From contig NZ_SLXD01000013.1 in the NCBI RefSeq assembly GCF_004340905.1, positions 62,001 to 126,000 on the forward strand: a DNA stretch of 64,000 nucleotides. The letters are read 5' to 3'. Position 1 is the stretch's first letter. Each line of letters begins with the position of its first letter. A program made the position numbers and the translations under genes. This document shows positions 33,616-43,433 of this stretch, in pieces. The notes beneath the pieces were generated by a model. It was not told where the DNA came from. It did not search any database and saw only the letters and a list, made by a program, of their open reading frames with translations. This stretch comes from Rubrivivax gelatinosus. Its GTDB lineage: Bacteria > Pseudomonadota > Gammaproteobacteria > Burkholderiales > Burkholderiaceae_C.

Positions 33616-36393
33616 TTACTTGAGGGTCTGGAGCAGCGCACGCGCGTCGGCGGCCTCGGCGAAAACGGGACCGCTCAGAGCGGTCTGCAGTTCCTCGCGT
33701 GCCTCGGCCGGCCGGCCGGCCCTGGCCAGCGCCGCGGCCAGGTAGTAGCGGGTGGTCGGATTGCCAGGGTCGCGCAGGCGTGCGTCGCGCAGACGCTGCA
33801 GCGCCTTGTCGTTCTGGCCGGCCTGGAACGCCGCCCAGCCGGCGGTGCCCAGGATGTGCGGCACGCCGGGCTTCAGGGCCAACGCACGTTCGGCGTTCGC
33901 CAGGGCCGCGCCGTCCTTCTGCCGGATCTGGATCTGGGCGAGGTTGTTCAGGACCTCCGGGTCCTCGGGTGTCTGCTTGAGCAACTGCTCGTAGGCGCCG
34001 CGGGCCGCGGCCCACTGGCCGGCCCGGGCGTGGGCGTCGGCCAGCGCACGGCGAGCCACCTTGTCGCCTGGATTCGACGCCAGCCATTGCTCCAGCAGTT
34101 TCTGCGCGCCGGCCGGATCACGCGCGGCGGTGGCGTTGGCCAGGCGCAGCAGCGTCTCGGTGGACGGCTGCAGGCGCTGTGCCGTGCGATACGCGTCGAT
34201 GGCCGGCGCGGTCTGGCCGCGGGAGGCGGCGATGTCGCCCAGCAGCGAATGGCCGACGGCCAGCTTGGGGTGCTGGGCGACGATGGCGCGCGCGCGTTTT
34301 TCGGCGGCGGCGCCGTCGCCGCCACGCAGCTCCGCCTCGACCATCAGCGCCTGCACCGGGAGCGATTCGGGGCGCTCGGCGAGTGCCTTGCCGAGCGTGT
34401 GCAGCGCGCCGGGAGGATGGTTGGCAGCCAGTTGCAGCATGGCGATGCGCACCAGCGCACCGACGTCCGGCCCGGCCAGCGTCGACGCGCGCGTGAGCGA
34501 GCTGCGTGCCGCTGCGGGGTCGCCGTTGGCCAGCGACACCCGGGCCAGCGTCATCAGCACCGGCACCGCCTCGGGGGCGCGCGATGTCATGCGTTTGGCG
34601 GCTTCACGCGCTTCGGCCGGCTGCTCGCGGCGCAGCAGGTAGTCGACGAGTTCGATCGCCGCGTCGAAGCGGTTCGGGCCGGCGACGTCGTCGGCCTTCT
34701 CGTACCAGCGCCGTGCTTCGTCGAAGCGGCCGCGGCGTTCGGCCAGCGCCGCCATCTCGAGCGTCGCCTCCTGCGACTTGTCGTCCTGCGCCAGCACCTG
34801 CTGCAGGCGCTGTTGCGCGGCGTCCGGCTTGCCGGTCATCGCATCCAGACGGGCGAGCTGCACCTGGGGCGAGACGAAACGCGGATCGGCGGCCAGCGCC
34901 TGCTCGAAGGCCTGGCGTGCCCCGGCGGCGTCGCCGGCGCGCAGCCTGGCGCTGCCCAGCAGGTTCAGCACGCCCGCATGCTTCGGGTAGTGCTGCAGCA
35001 GCGTCTGCAGGATCTGCGTCGCGCGTCGTGGGTCGCCGGCCTGCAGGCGGATCTGGGCCAGCGCGATGCCCGGCGCGAGCTGCTTGGGATCGGCCTTGAA
35101 CGAGGCTTCCAGCGCGTCGACCGCGTCGGGCACCTTGCCACTGGCCGCCAGGCTCAGGCCGAGCAGGCCGCGCATCTGCGCTGACTCGCCCGAACGCAGC
35201 GCCTGTTCGGCGATGGCCGTGGCGCGGGCGTTGCGTCCCTGCGCGATCTGCGCTGACGCCAGCAGCAGCGTCGCCTGGGTGTCCTGAGGATGGCGGCGCA
35301 GATAGGCTTCCAGGGACTCGATGGCCTTGTCCAGGTTGTTCTGCGACAGCTGGATCTGCGCCGCGAGCTTGGCCGCACCGCTGCCCGGCTGCATGCGCTG
35401 CACGGCTTCAAGGTAGGGCAGCGCCTTCTCGCGCTCGCCCAGCCCGTAGTGCGCCAGGCCGCCGAGCATCAGCAGCTGGGGCCGATAACGCAGGAAGTCC
35501 AAGGGCACCGGGTCGAGCAGCCCGGTGACGTCGCGCAGCGCGCTGCGTGCGTCGGCCGCGCGCCCGGCCTTTTCGGCGAGCAGCGCCTGCAGATAGGCGC
35601 CGCGCGGATCGTCGGGGGCCTGTTGGCGAAGCCGGGTGACATCGCGCTGGGCGTCGGCGTCACGCCGCAGGTCCATCAGCAGCCCTGCGCGCGACACCAG
35701 CGAGTCGACGTGCCGCGGTTCGAGTTCCAGCGCCCGGTCGTACGCGCCCAGCGCTGCCTGAGGCTGTCCCCTGGAATGGGCGACGGTGCCCTTCAGGTAG
35801 TGGGCCTCGGCCAGCCCCGGGGCCAGCGCCAGAGCCTTGTCGACGGCCAGCTGAGCTTCCTGCGGCTGCCCGTTGCGCAGGCGCAGCTTGACTTCGGCCA
35901 GCCACGGCCCCGGGTCGCGCGGCGCGAGTGCACGCGCCTCGTCGAGCAGTTGCAGGGACTGGCGCGCGTCGCCCAGGTCGGCCGCGGCCGTCGAGCGTGC
36001 CAGCAGCAGGCGCGCGCGCACCTCGGCAGGCAGGCCCGCCGGAGCGAAACGCGGGTCTTCGAGCAGCACCTGGGGCTTGCCTTGCAGGCTCAAGGTCTCG
36101 GCCAGCGGCAGCACGACTTCGGCCCGGTTGACGCCCAGCCTGAGCGCCTCGTTCAGCGCGACTTCGGCGCCGAGCACGTCGCCGTTGGCCAGCAGCGCCT
36201 TGCCCAGCAGCACGTGCACCGGCAGCTGCGTCTTGTCGATCTGCAGCGCGTTCTTCAGCTGCACCACGGCGCCGGCGTAGTCCCGCTTCTCGTAGCGCTG
36301 CAGCGCGTCTTCGTAGAAGCGCGCGGACTTGACGTCGGCGGCCTGCGCCGCGAAGGCGGCCGCCAGCGTGGCGACCAGGGCCAGCCGTCGCAT
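33616..36393 (-). CDS. prsT: PEP-CTERM system-associated TPR protein PrsT
   Basis: A 925-residue exported protein with a signal peptide (1-20, ending AAQAAD) and tetratricopeptide repeats over nearly its whole length, starting FYEDALQRYEKRDYAGAVVQLKNAL. Length and opening match PrsT, a TPR protein of unknown mechanism that accompanies exosortase/EPS loci and is needed for floc formation in related bacteria. ATG 36393 gives a clean signal peptide; GTG 36456 and another GTG between are alternatives without good ribosome sites. It lies 162 bp upstream of a PEP-CTERM gene on the same strand, but no EPS or exosortase genes accompany it. Confidence 0.88.
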   Translation of the reverse strand: MRRLALVATLAAAFAAQAADVKSARFYEDALQRYEKRDYAGAVVQLKNALQIDKTQLPVHVLLGKALLANGDVLGAEVALNEALRLGVNRAEVVLPLAETLSLQGKPQVLLEDPRFAPAGLPAEVRARLLLARSTAAADLGDARQSLQLLDEARALAPRDPGPWLAEVKLRLRNGQPQEAQLAVDKALALAPGLAEAHYLKGTVAHSRGQPQAALGAYDRALELEPRHVDSLVSRAGLLMDLRRDADAQRDVTRLRQQAPDDPRGAYLQALLAEKAGRAADARSALRDVTGLLDPVPLDFLRYRPQLLMLGGLAHYGLGEREKALPYLEAVQRMQPGSGAAKLAAQIQLSQNNLDKAIESLEAYLRRHPQDTQATLLLASAQIAQGRNARATAIAEQALRSGESAQMRGLLGLSLAASGKVPDAVDALEASFKADPKQLAPGIALAQIRLQAGDPRRATQILQTLLQHYPKHAGVLNLLGSARLRAGDAAGARQAFEQALAADPRFVSPQVQLARLDAMTGKPDAAQQRLQQVLAQDDKSQEATLEMAALAERRGRFDEARRWYEKADDVAGPNRFDAAIELVDYLLRREQPAEAREAAKRMTSRAPEAVPVLMTLARVSLANGDPAAARSSLTRASTLAGPDVGALVRIAMLQLAANHPPGALHTLGKALAERPESLPVQALMVEAELRGGDGAAAEKRARAIVAQHPKLAVGHSLLGDIAASRGQTAPAIDAYRTAQRLQPSTETLLRLANATAARDPAGAQKLLEQWLASNPGDKVARRALADAHARAGQWAAARGAYEQLLKQTPEDPEVLNNLAQIQIRQKDGAALANAERALALKPGVPHILGTAGWAAFQAGQNDKALQRLRDARLRDPGNPTTRYYLAAALARAGRPAEAREELQTALSGPVFAEAADARALLQTLK

Positions 36394-36579
36394 CGGGAGG
36401 GAGGCGTTACGAATGTTCACCAGCGGATCGTAGAAGACCCTGACCGGCGCCGGCACCCCGCGCGTGGGGCGGCGTGACTTCGTTCATCGACCGGGGCCGC
36501 AGGACGACGTTTTCCCCCGCGTTCCGGGGAGCTGCCGCGGCCGGCTCACAATCGGCCGATCGTCTTGCCCGTTGCCGCC

Positions 36580-38133
36580 ATGAAGCTCCGCCTCGCCGCC
36601 TGCTGTTTCGCCGCCTGCCTTGCCTGGGGAACCGCCGCCGCGGCGCCCGGGCTGCCGTCGAAGAACGTCGCCTGGGTGGCGGCCGCCGCCGACGCCGATG
36701 TCGACCGCGCCTTCGTGCGCGCCCGCGCCGAGAACAAGCCGCTGCTGCTGTACTGGGGCGCGACCTGGTGCCCGCCGTGCAACCAGCTCAAGGCGACGCT
36801 GTTCAACCGCCAGGACTTCGCGCTGCAGGCACGCGACTTCGTCGCCGTGCACGTCGACGGCGACCGGCCGGGCGCGCAGAAGCTGGGCAAACGGTTCGGC
36901 GTCAGCGCCTACCCGACGATGGTGCTGTTCTCGCCCGACGCCCACGAGATCACGCGCCTGCCCGGCGAGGCCGAGCCCGAGCAGGTGCTGGCCCTGCTGC
37001 AGCAGGCGCTGGCCGGCGGCCGGCCGGTGAAAGCGCTGGTGGCCGACGCCACCGCCGGCCGCGCGCTGTCGGCACACGAATGGCGTGCGCTGGCCTTCTA
37101 CGCCTGGGACGTGGACGATGGCCGTGTCGTCGCGCCGGCCGAACGCGCCACGCTGCTGGCGAAGCTGGCCGCCGCGGCGCCGGCCGCCGACGACGAGACC
37201 GTCACCCGGCTGTGGTTGAAGGCGCTGGTGGCCGACGAAGGCCAGGGCCGCGTCAAGCCCGACGCCGCGCTGCGCGAGCGTGTGCGTCGCGTCGCTGCCG
37301 AGCCGGCGCTGGCGCGCCGCCACGCCGACGTCTTCGCCGCCAGCGCCGCCGAGCTGCTGCGTGCGCTGGCCGACGGAACACCGGAGAAGTCGCCGCTGCT
37401 GCCGGTGTTCGACGCTGCGCTGCAGCGCCTGGCCGCCGATGCGACGCTGTCGCGTGCCGACCGGCTCGGTGCCCTGGGCTCGCGCGTCGAGCTGGCGCGC
37501 CTGGGCGCGCCCGAGGACGCGGTCAAGGTCGAGCTGCCGGCGGCGCTGCGCCAGGCGGTGCGCGAGCATGTCGCACGCGACGACCGCGAGATCAGCGACG
37601 GCTACGAGCGCCAGGCGGTGATCACCGGCGGCGCCTACGTGCTCGCGCGTGCCGGGCTCTGGGACGAGAGCGACGCGCTGCTCAAGGCCAACCTGGCGAA
37701 GAGCCATTCGCCCTACTACCTGATGAGCCAGCTTGGCGGCAACGCGCGCAAGCTCGGCCGCAGCGATGAGGCGCTGGGCTGGTACCGCCAGGCGTTCGAG
37801 AAGAGCGAAGGCCCGGCGACGCGGCTGCAGTGGGGCGGCGGTTACCTCGCTGCGCTCGTCGACCTGGCGCCGACCGACGGCGCGCGCATCGAGAGCACGG
37901 CGGCGACGCTGATCGACGAAGCCGGCCGCGATGCCGGCGCCTTCCAGGCCCGCAGCGTGCGCTCGCTTCAGCGCATGGGCACGAAGCTCCTGGCCTGGAA
38001 CGACGGCGGCCGCCACGCCGCGGCGATGAAGCGGCTGCAGGCGCGGCTGGACGGCGTCTGCCGCAAGGTGCCGGCGGCCGACGGCGCGCGCGACACCTGC
38101 CGCACGCTGCTGAAGCCGCACACCACCGGCTGA
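36580..38133 (+). CDS. Exported thioredoxin-fold protein with long helical C-terminal domain
   Basis: A 517-residue protein: signal peptide (1-22), a thioredoxin-like domain (about 30-140) with active-site WCPPC (Cys64, Cys67) and cis-Pro region FGVSAYPTMVLF, then about 370 residues of Ala-rich helices with TPR-like repeats. The redox site is intact. Proteins of this layout are probably periplasmic disulfide-exchange factors; the partner is unknown. It is divergent from prsT and is followed 27 bp later by a glutaredoxin-like gene. Confidence 0.85.
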   Translation: MKLRLAACCFAACLAWGTAAAAPGLPSKNVAWVAAAADADVDRAFVRARAENKPLLLYWGATWCPPCNQLKATLFNRQDFALQARDFVAVHVDGDRPGAQKLGKRFGVSAYPTMVLFSPDAHEITRLPGEAEPEQVLALLQQALAGGRPVKALVADATAGRALSAHEWRALAFYAWDVDDGRVVAPAERATLLAKLAAAAPAADDETVTRLWLKALVADEGQGRVKPDAALRERVRRVAAEPALARRHADVFAASAAELLRALADGTPEKSPLLPVFDAALQRLAADATLSRADRLGALGSRVELARLGAPEDAVKVELPAALRQAVREHVARDDREISDGYERQAVITGGAYVLARAGLWDESDALLKANLAKSHSPYYLMSQLGGNARKLGRSDEALGWYRQAFEKSEGPATRLQWGGGYLAALVDLAPTDGARIESTAATLIDEAGRDAGAFQARSVRSLQRMGTKLLAWNDGGRHAAAMKRLQARLDGVCRKVPAADGARDTCRTLLKPHTTG

Positions 38134-38160
38134 CGCGGGGCTTTGATAACCTCGCCGCCC

Positions 38161-38526
38161 ATGCCGCGCGCCATCCTCGACGACGAGCACCTGCACCCCG
38201 CGATCCGCGACCGTGTCGCGGCCCACCACGCCGACCTCGTCGACGAGGTGCGCCGGGCGGTCGCCACCCATGCGGTGGTCGTCGTCGGCATGGGCTGGAA
38301 CCCGTTCCCGCGCAAGGCGCGGCGCCTGCTCGACGCCGCCGGCATCGCCCACCACGACCTGGACTACGGCCACTACCTCGGCCAGTGGCGGCGACGCAAT
38401 GCGCTGAAGATGTGGACCGGCTGGCCGACCTTCCCGATGGTCTTCGTGCGCGGCGTGCTCGTCGGCGGCCACGACGATCTGAAGCGCCTGCACGACAGCG
38501 GCGAACTGCGCCGGATGCTGGCGTGA
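38161..38526 (+). CDS. Glutaredoxin-fold protein lacking active-site cysteines
   Basis: A 121-residue protein that follows the glutaredoxin layout (VVVVGMGWNPFPRKARRLLDAAG, then WTGWPTFPMVFVRGVLVGGHDDL with the cis-Pro and the GG motif), but the CPYC/CGFS position reads NPFP (47-50). No Cys occurs anywhere in the chain, so thiol chemistry is impossible. I recall similar Cys-less homologues in Burkholderiales, so this is probably a conserved variant rather than decay. Its stop overlaps the next gene's GTG by 4 nt. Confidence 0.83.
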   Translation: MPRAILDDEHLHPAIRDRVAAHHADLVDEVRRAVATHAVVVVGMGWNPFPRKARRLLDAAGIAHHDLDYGHYLGQWRRRNALKMWTGWPTFPMVFVRGVLVGGHDDLKRLHDSGELRRMLA

Positions 38527-39964
38527 GCGGCCGCGTGCTGCGACGCGCGGCGGCGCTGGCCAGCTTCGTGCTGGCCGCGCCCGCCTGGGCCGCCACCCAG
38601 CCCTGCCGCCTGCCCGGCGTCGAACACGAGGCCCGCTGCGGCATCGTCAAACGCGCCCTGGACCCGGCGCGACCGGACGGCCCGGCGGTCGACGTCCACT
38701 ACGCCGTGCTGCCCGCGGTGGCGCGCCGGCCCAAACCCGATCCGGTGCTGTTTCTCGCCGGCGGCCCGGGGCAGGGCGCGATCGACATCGCCGGAGCGGT
38801 GCAGCGCCTGATGGGACGCCTGGGCAGCCGGCGCGACATCGTGCTCGTCGACCTGCGCGGCAGCGGCCGCAGCGCGCCGCTGGACTGCGCCGAGAGCGAC
38901 CCGCTGGGCCCGCTGGCCGCCGGCGCCGACCCGGCGCAGCGCCTCGCGGCGCTGCAGCGCTGCCGCGAACGGCTGCAGCAGCTGCCCTACGGCGACCTGC
39001 GTCTGTTCACGACGACGCTGGCGGTGCAGGACGTCGACGCGGTGCGGCGCGCCGTTGGCGCCGAGCGCATCGACCTCGTCGGCGTCTCCTACGGCACGCG
39101 CGCGGCGCTGGAGTACCAGCGCCAGTTCCCGCAGGCGGTGCGCCGGCTGGTGCTCGACGGCGTCGCGCCGCCGGACATGGTGCTGCCGGCGGCGGTGTCG
39201 GTCGACGCCCAGGCGGCGCTGGACGGCCTGCTCGACGCCTGCGAGCTGGACGCCGCCTGCCGCGCGCGGTTCCCGACGCTGCGCGCCAGCTGGAGCACGC
39301 TGCTCGCGTCGCTGCCGCGCGAGGTGGAGCTCACGCACCCGTTCACCGGCCGGCGCGAGACGCTGGCGGTGTCGCGTGAACTCGTCGCCAGCCTGGTGCG
39401 ACAGGCGCTGTACCTGCCGGCCTGGACCTCGGCGCTGCCGGCGGCGATCGCCGAGGCCGCGGCCGGACGTTTCGACGGCCTGTTCGCGCTGGCCGCCAGC
39501 GGCCTGGACATGCGCGGGCGCGGCATCGCGCAGGCGCTGCACTTCTCGGTGATCTGCGCCGAGGACGCGCCGCGTGCGGCCTCGGGCGAAGCGCCGGGGC
39601 GCGACTTCGGCAGCACCTTCGCCGACGAATACGCCGCGGCCTGCCGCGACTGGCCTCGTGGCGAGGTGCCGCCGGCCTTCTACCGCGTCGGCCGCAGCCC
39701 GGTGCCGGCGCTGCTGCTGTCCGGCGGCGCCGACCCGGTGACGCCGCCTCGCCACGGCGCCCGAACGGCCGCGGCGCTGGGGCCGAAGGCGCGTCACGTC
39801 GTCGTGCCCGGCGCCGGCCACGGCGTGCTGGCCGTGGGCTGCATCCGCGACGCGGTGTTCCGCTTCATCGACGCCGAGACCGAGGCCGACGCGCTGGCGG
39901 TCGACTTCGGCTGTGCCGCGACGCTGCCGCGGCCGGCCGTCTTCGTGCCGCCGGGAGGGCCGCG

Positions 39965-39968
<4 letters not shown>
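38523..39968 (+). CDS. Exported alpha/beta hydrolase, TAP-like peptidase family
   Basis: A 481-residue exported serine hydrolase. The signal peptide (1-23) ends at APAWA. The catalytic triad is visible: Ser in GVSYGTRAALEY, Asp in SGGADPVTPP and His in PGAGHGV; the C-terminal TAP-like domain covers the last 100 residues. Tripeptidyl/prolyl-aminopeptidase activity is typical of relatives. GTG start overlaps the previous stop and its own stop overlaps the ABC ATPase gene (ATGA), giving a five-gene coupled run with the ABC exporter. Confidence 0.88.
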
Positions 39969-40725
<757 letters not shown>

Positions 40726-40729
<4 letters not shown>

Positions 40730-41901
40730 GCGCACTGCTGAAGTCCACCTGGACCGTGTTCCGCAAGGAGCTGGTCGACGCGCTGCGCGACCGGCGCACG
40801 CTGCTCACCGTGCTGCTGAGTTCGGTGGCGATGGGGCCGCTGGTGCTGGTGCTGCTGTCGGTGCTGGTGTCGTCGATGGAGGAGCGCGCCGAGGCGCGCG
40901 AGCTGCTGGTGCGCGACATCGCCGCGGCGCCGACGCTGCGCAACTACGTCGAGCGCCAGGCCTGGACGCTGAAGGAGGCGCCGCCCGACTACGAGGCGCA
41001 GCTGCGTGCGCGCACGCTGGGCGACCCGGTGCTCGTCGTGCCGCAGGACTTCGAGAAGCGCCTGGCGCGCGGCGAGCCGGTCGAGCTGGAACTGGTGGCC
41101 GACAGCGCGAACACCCGCTCGGCCGTCGGCAGCCGGCGTGTCGAGCGCCTGGTCGAAGGTTTCGTGCAGGAGCAGGCCTCGCTGCGGCTGGCGCTGCGCG
41201 GCGTCGCGCCGCAGCTCGTGCAGGTGGCGCGGGTCGAGAACCGCGACCTGGCCGACCCCGCTTCGCGCGCGGCGCAGCTGCTGGGCATGCTGCCGTTCTT
41301 CGTGCTGATGGCCGTGGTCTACGGCGCGCTGAACGCGGCGCTGGACACCACGGCCGGCGAACGCGAGCGCGGCTCGCTGGAGCCGCTGTTGTGCAACCCG
41401 GCGCCGCGCTGGGCGCTGGTGCTGGGCAAGTGGGGCGCGGTGGCCGCGGTGGGCGTGGCGATCGCGGTGCTCAGCGCCGCGAGTTTCCTGCCCGGCCAAT
41501 GGCTGTTGCGCAACGACGCGCTGGCGGCGCTGTTCCGCTATGGCGCCTACGAGGCCGGTGCCTTCGTCATGCTGCTGCTGCCGCTGGCCGCCGCGGTGGC
41601 CGCGGTGCTGATGGCCGTGGCCATCCGCTGCCGCAGCTTCAAGGAGGCGCAGGCGAGCTCGACGGTCGTCGTGCTCGCCGTGTCGCTGGCGCCGCTGGTC
41701 TCGGTGTTCAACCAGGAAGGCGACGCGGCCTGGTTCACCTGGGTGCCGGCGCTGGGCCAGGTGACGCTGATGAACCGCGTGCTGCGCGGCGAGACGCTGG
41801 ACGCGGCGGCGCTGTTGCCGCCGGTGCTGGTCTGCGCCGCGCTCAGCGCCGTGGCGCTGGCCTACGTGGCGCGCACGCTGCGCAGCGCGGCGCTGAAATG
41901 A
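40726..41901 (+). CDS. natB: ABC transporter permease, NatB-like (ABC-2 type)
   Basis: A 391-residue membrane subunit. One helix near residues 25-50 is followed by a large external domain (about 50-180), then five to six helices (about 185-390), the ABC-2/NatB arrangement. TTAGERERGSLEPLLCNPAP is the conserved cytoplasmic coupling segment. It works with the ATPase encoded just upstream. Its TGA directly abuts the convergent stop of the DUF2892 gene. Confidence 0.9.
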
Positions 41902-42093
41902 TCAGCGCTTGACCGGGCAGGTGCTGAAGCCGAACAGCGGGTACAGCGGGCAGAAGCCGACGGCGCCGGTGAGCAGCGGCACGACGCCGACCCAGCCCCA
42001 GACGCCGATGAACCCGGCGAGCGTCATGCCGATCAGCGCCAGGCCGAGGACGATGCGGAGAACGCGGTCGATGCCGCCGACGTTGGATTTCAT
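41902..42093 (-). CDS. DUF2892 (YgaP-like membrane anchor) protein
   Basis: A 63-residue protein with two transmembrane helices (about 10-30 and 33-50), starting MKSNVGGIDRVLRIVLGLALI and ending CPLYPLFGFSTCPVKR, the DUF2892 pattern with two conserved Cys. The domain also occurs fused to rhodanese in YgaP. A link to sulfur metabolism is inferred only from that. It lies 82 bp downstream of the Crp/Fnr gene on the same strand. Confidence 0.9.
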   Translation of the reverse strand: MKSNVGGIDRVLRIVLGLALIGMTLAGFIGVWGWVGVVPLLTGAVGFCPLYPLFGFSTCPVKR

Positions 42094-42175
42094 GGCTCAC
42101 TCCTGACGATGTGACGGCGGGAATGCCGTGAGTCGAAGTGTGCGCGGGGGCGTGGCGCAGCGTCGGTGACTGCGG

Positions 42176-42868
42176 TCACACGGGGCGGGGTGCTTCTCCT
42201 GCGGCCAGCGTGCGCAGCGCGGTGCTGTCGAGCACGTCGATGCGCTCGCGGCCGACGGCGATCCAGCCCTGGCGCTCGAAGCGCTTGAGCAGCCGGCTGA
42301 CGATCTCGCGCACCGTGCCCAGCTCGTCGGCCAGGCTCTGGTGCGTGGCGCGCAGCACCGCGCCGCGGCCCAGCAGCGCGGCGGCCAGGCGCTGGTCCAG
42401 GCGCTGGAAGGCCACGGCCTCGGCCAGCGCCATCAGGTCGGCCAGGCGGTCGGCGAAGATGCCGAAGACGTACTGGCGGAACGGCGCGTGCGTGCACCAG
42501 CGCTCGAAGCCGGCCGGGTTCAGCAGCACGAGTTCGGTGTCTTCGGCGGCGACGCCGTGTGCGCTCATGGCCGCGTGGCCGAACAGGCACGAGGCCGAGA
42601 CGACACAGAGTTCGCCCGGCGTCACGCGGTACAGCTCCAGCGAACGCCCGCCCGGCGAGCCGCGGGCGACACGCACCGCGCCGGCCAGCACCATCGGGAA
42701 GCCGCCGCAGGGCGCGCCTTCGTCGAACAGCAGCATGCCGGTGGGTGCCTTCAGGTGCATCGCGTCGCGCGCGAGCACGGCTTGCGCTTCCCCCGCGGGC
42801 AGCGCGGCGAGCATCGGGTAGTGCGCGAGCAGGCGCTCGTGCAGCGAGGGGGCGGCGGCAGGGTTCAC
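42176..42868 (-). CDS. Crp/Fnr-family transcriptional regulator
   Basis: A 230-residue regulator: cyclic-nucleotide-binding-type sensor domain (about 15-135) and a C-terminal winged helix with the HTH THQSLADELGTVREIVSRLLKRFERQGWI (about 175-205). It lacks the N-terminal cysteine cluster of FNR, but has Cys residues within the sensor domain (GELCVVSASCLFG), so redox sensing is conceivable. The start is GTG 42868 in a GTGA overlap with the YkgJ-type gene. The DUF2892 gene downstream is a likely target. Confidence 0.9.
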   Translation of the reverse strand: MNPAAAPSLHERLLAHYPMLAALPAGEAQAVLARDAMHLKAPTGMLLFDEGAPCGGFPMVLAGAVRVARGSPGGRSLELYRVTPGELCVVSASCLFGHAAMSAHGVAAEDTELVLLNPAGFERWCTHAPFRQYVFGIFADRLADLMALAEAVAFQRLDQRLAAALLGRGAVLRATHQSLADELGTVREIVSRLLKRFERQGWIAVGRERIDVLDSTALRTLAAGEAPRPV

Positions 42869-43143
42869 GTCGGCGAGGTCGCGGTTTCGAGGCGGGTGAG
42901 CCAGGCCAGGGCGTGGCCGCGCGACGTGCCGCACATCTCGTCGGAGGGGTCGAGCCCGCCGCAGACGGCCGGGCGCTCGGGGCGGCCGAAGAGCCTGCAG
43001 CGGTCGGCCTCGTCGAGCTGGATGCAGCGCACGCCGGCGGGTTTGCCGTCGGGCATGCCGGGAATCGCGCTGCTGATCGACGGCGCGATGCAGCAGGCGG
43101 CGCAGCGTTCGCGGCAGGGCAGGGGCTCGGGCATGGGGCGCAT
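42865..43143 (-). CDS. YkgJ-family cysteine-cluster protein
   Basis: A 92-residue protein with seven Cys residues, including the CRERCAACC cluster near the start and later CRLFG and CGGLDPSDEMCG, typical of the YkgJ/UPF0153 family that binds a metal, probably zinc or an FeS cluster. Function unknown. ATG 43143 and ATG 43134 are both possible starts and neither has a clear ribosome-binding site. It is coupled to the Crp/Fnr gene. Confidence 0.87.
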   Translation of the reverse strand: MRPMPEPLPCRERCAACCIAPSISSAIPGMPDGKPAGVRCIQLDEADRCRLFGRPERPAVCGGLDPSDEMCGTSRGHALAWLTRLETATSPT

Positions 43144-43194
43144 GCTATCGCGGTGATGCCGACAATCGATCCCGTGGCGGGCGGCGGGTCTTCA

Positions 43195-43212
43195 GAATGA
43201 GAGCCATTCTCA
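43195..43212. promoter_or_regulatory. Fur-box-like overlapping inverted repeats
   Basis: GAATG-N5-CATTC (43195-43209) and TGAGA-N5-TCTCA (43198-43212) overlap, the geometry of Fur sites built on GAGAATNATTCTC-like repeats. It ends 13 bp before the DUF2061 start, a position suited to repression. Confidence 0.45.
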
Positions 43213-43225
43213 AATGGAGCCCGAC

Positions 43226-43420
43226 ATGGCCAAGTCCGCCGCCTTCGGTGTCCTGCACGTGGGCATCTCGTTCACCATCGGCTACCTGCTCACCGGCAGC
43301 ATCGCGATCGCCGGGGCGATCACCTTGATCGAGCCGGTGGCCAACACGATCGCGCACTACTTCTTCGATCGCTGGTGGGATCGTCGCCGTGAAGCCGCCC
43401 GGGTGAGCGTGGCCTCGTAA
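43226..43420 (+). CDS. DUF2061 small membrane protein
   Basis: A 64-residue protein with two predicted membrane helices (about 5-23 and 28-42), matching DUF2061: KSAAFGVLHVGISFTIGYLLTG and LIEPVANTIAHYFFDRWW. ATG 43226 is chosen because GGAG lies 6 nt upstream; an ATG four codons earlier has none. A Fur-like site precedes it. Function unknown. It lies 13 bp upstream of mnmG and could be co-transcribed with it. Confidence 0.87.
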   Translation: MAKSAAFGVLHVGISFTIGYLLTGSIAIAGAITLIEPVANTIAHYFFDRWWDRRREAARVSVAS

Positions 43421-43433
43421 AATCCGCGGCCTC

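Noticed and set aside
42176..43143. Crp/Fnr regulator plus Cys-cluster protein as an FNR-type FeS oxygen sensor pair
   Set aside because: The regulator lacks the N-terminal FNR cysteines, and the coupled YkgJ-type gene alone does not show a sensing function.
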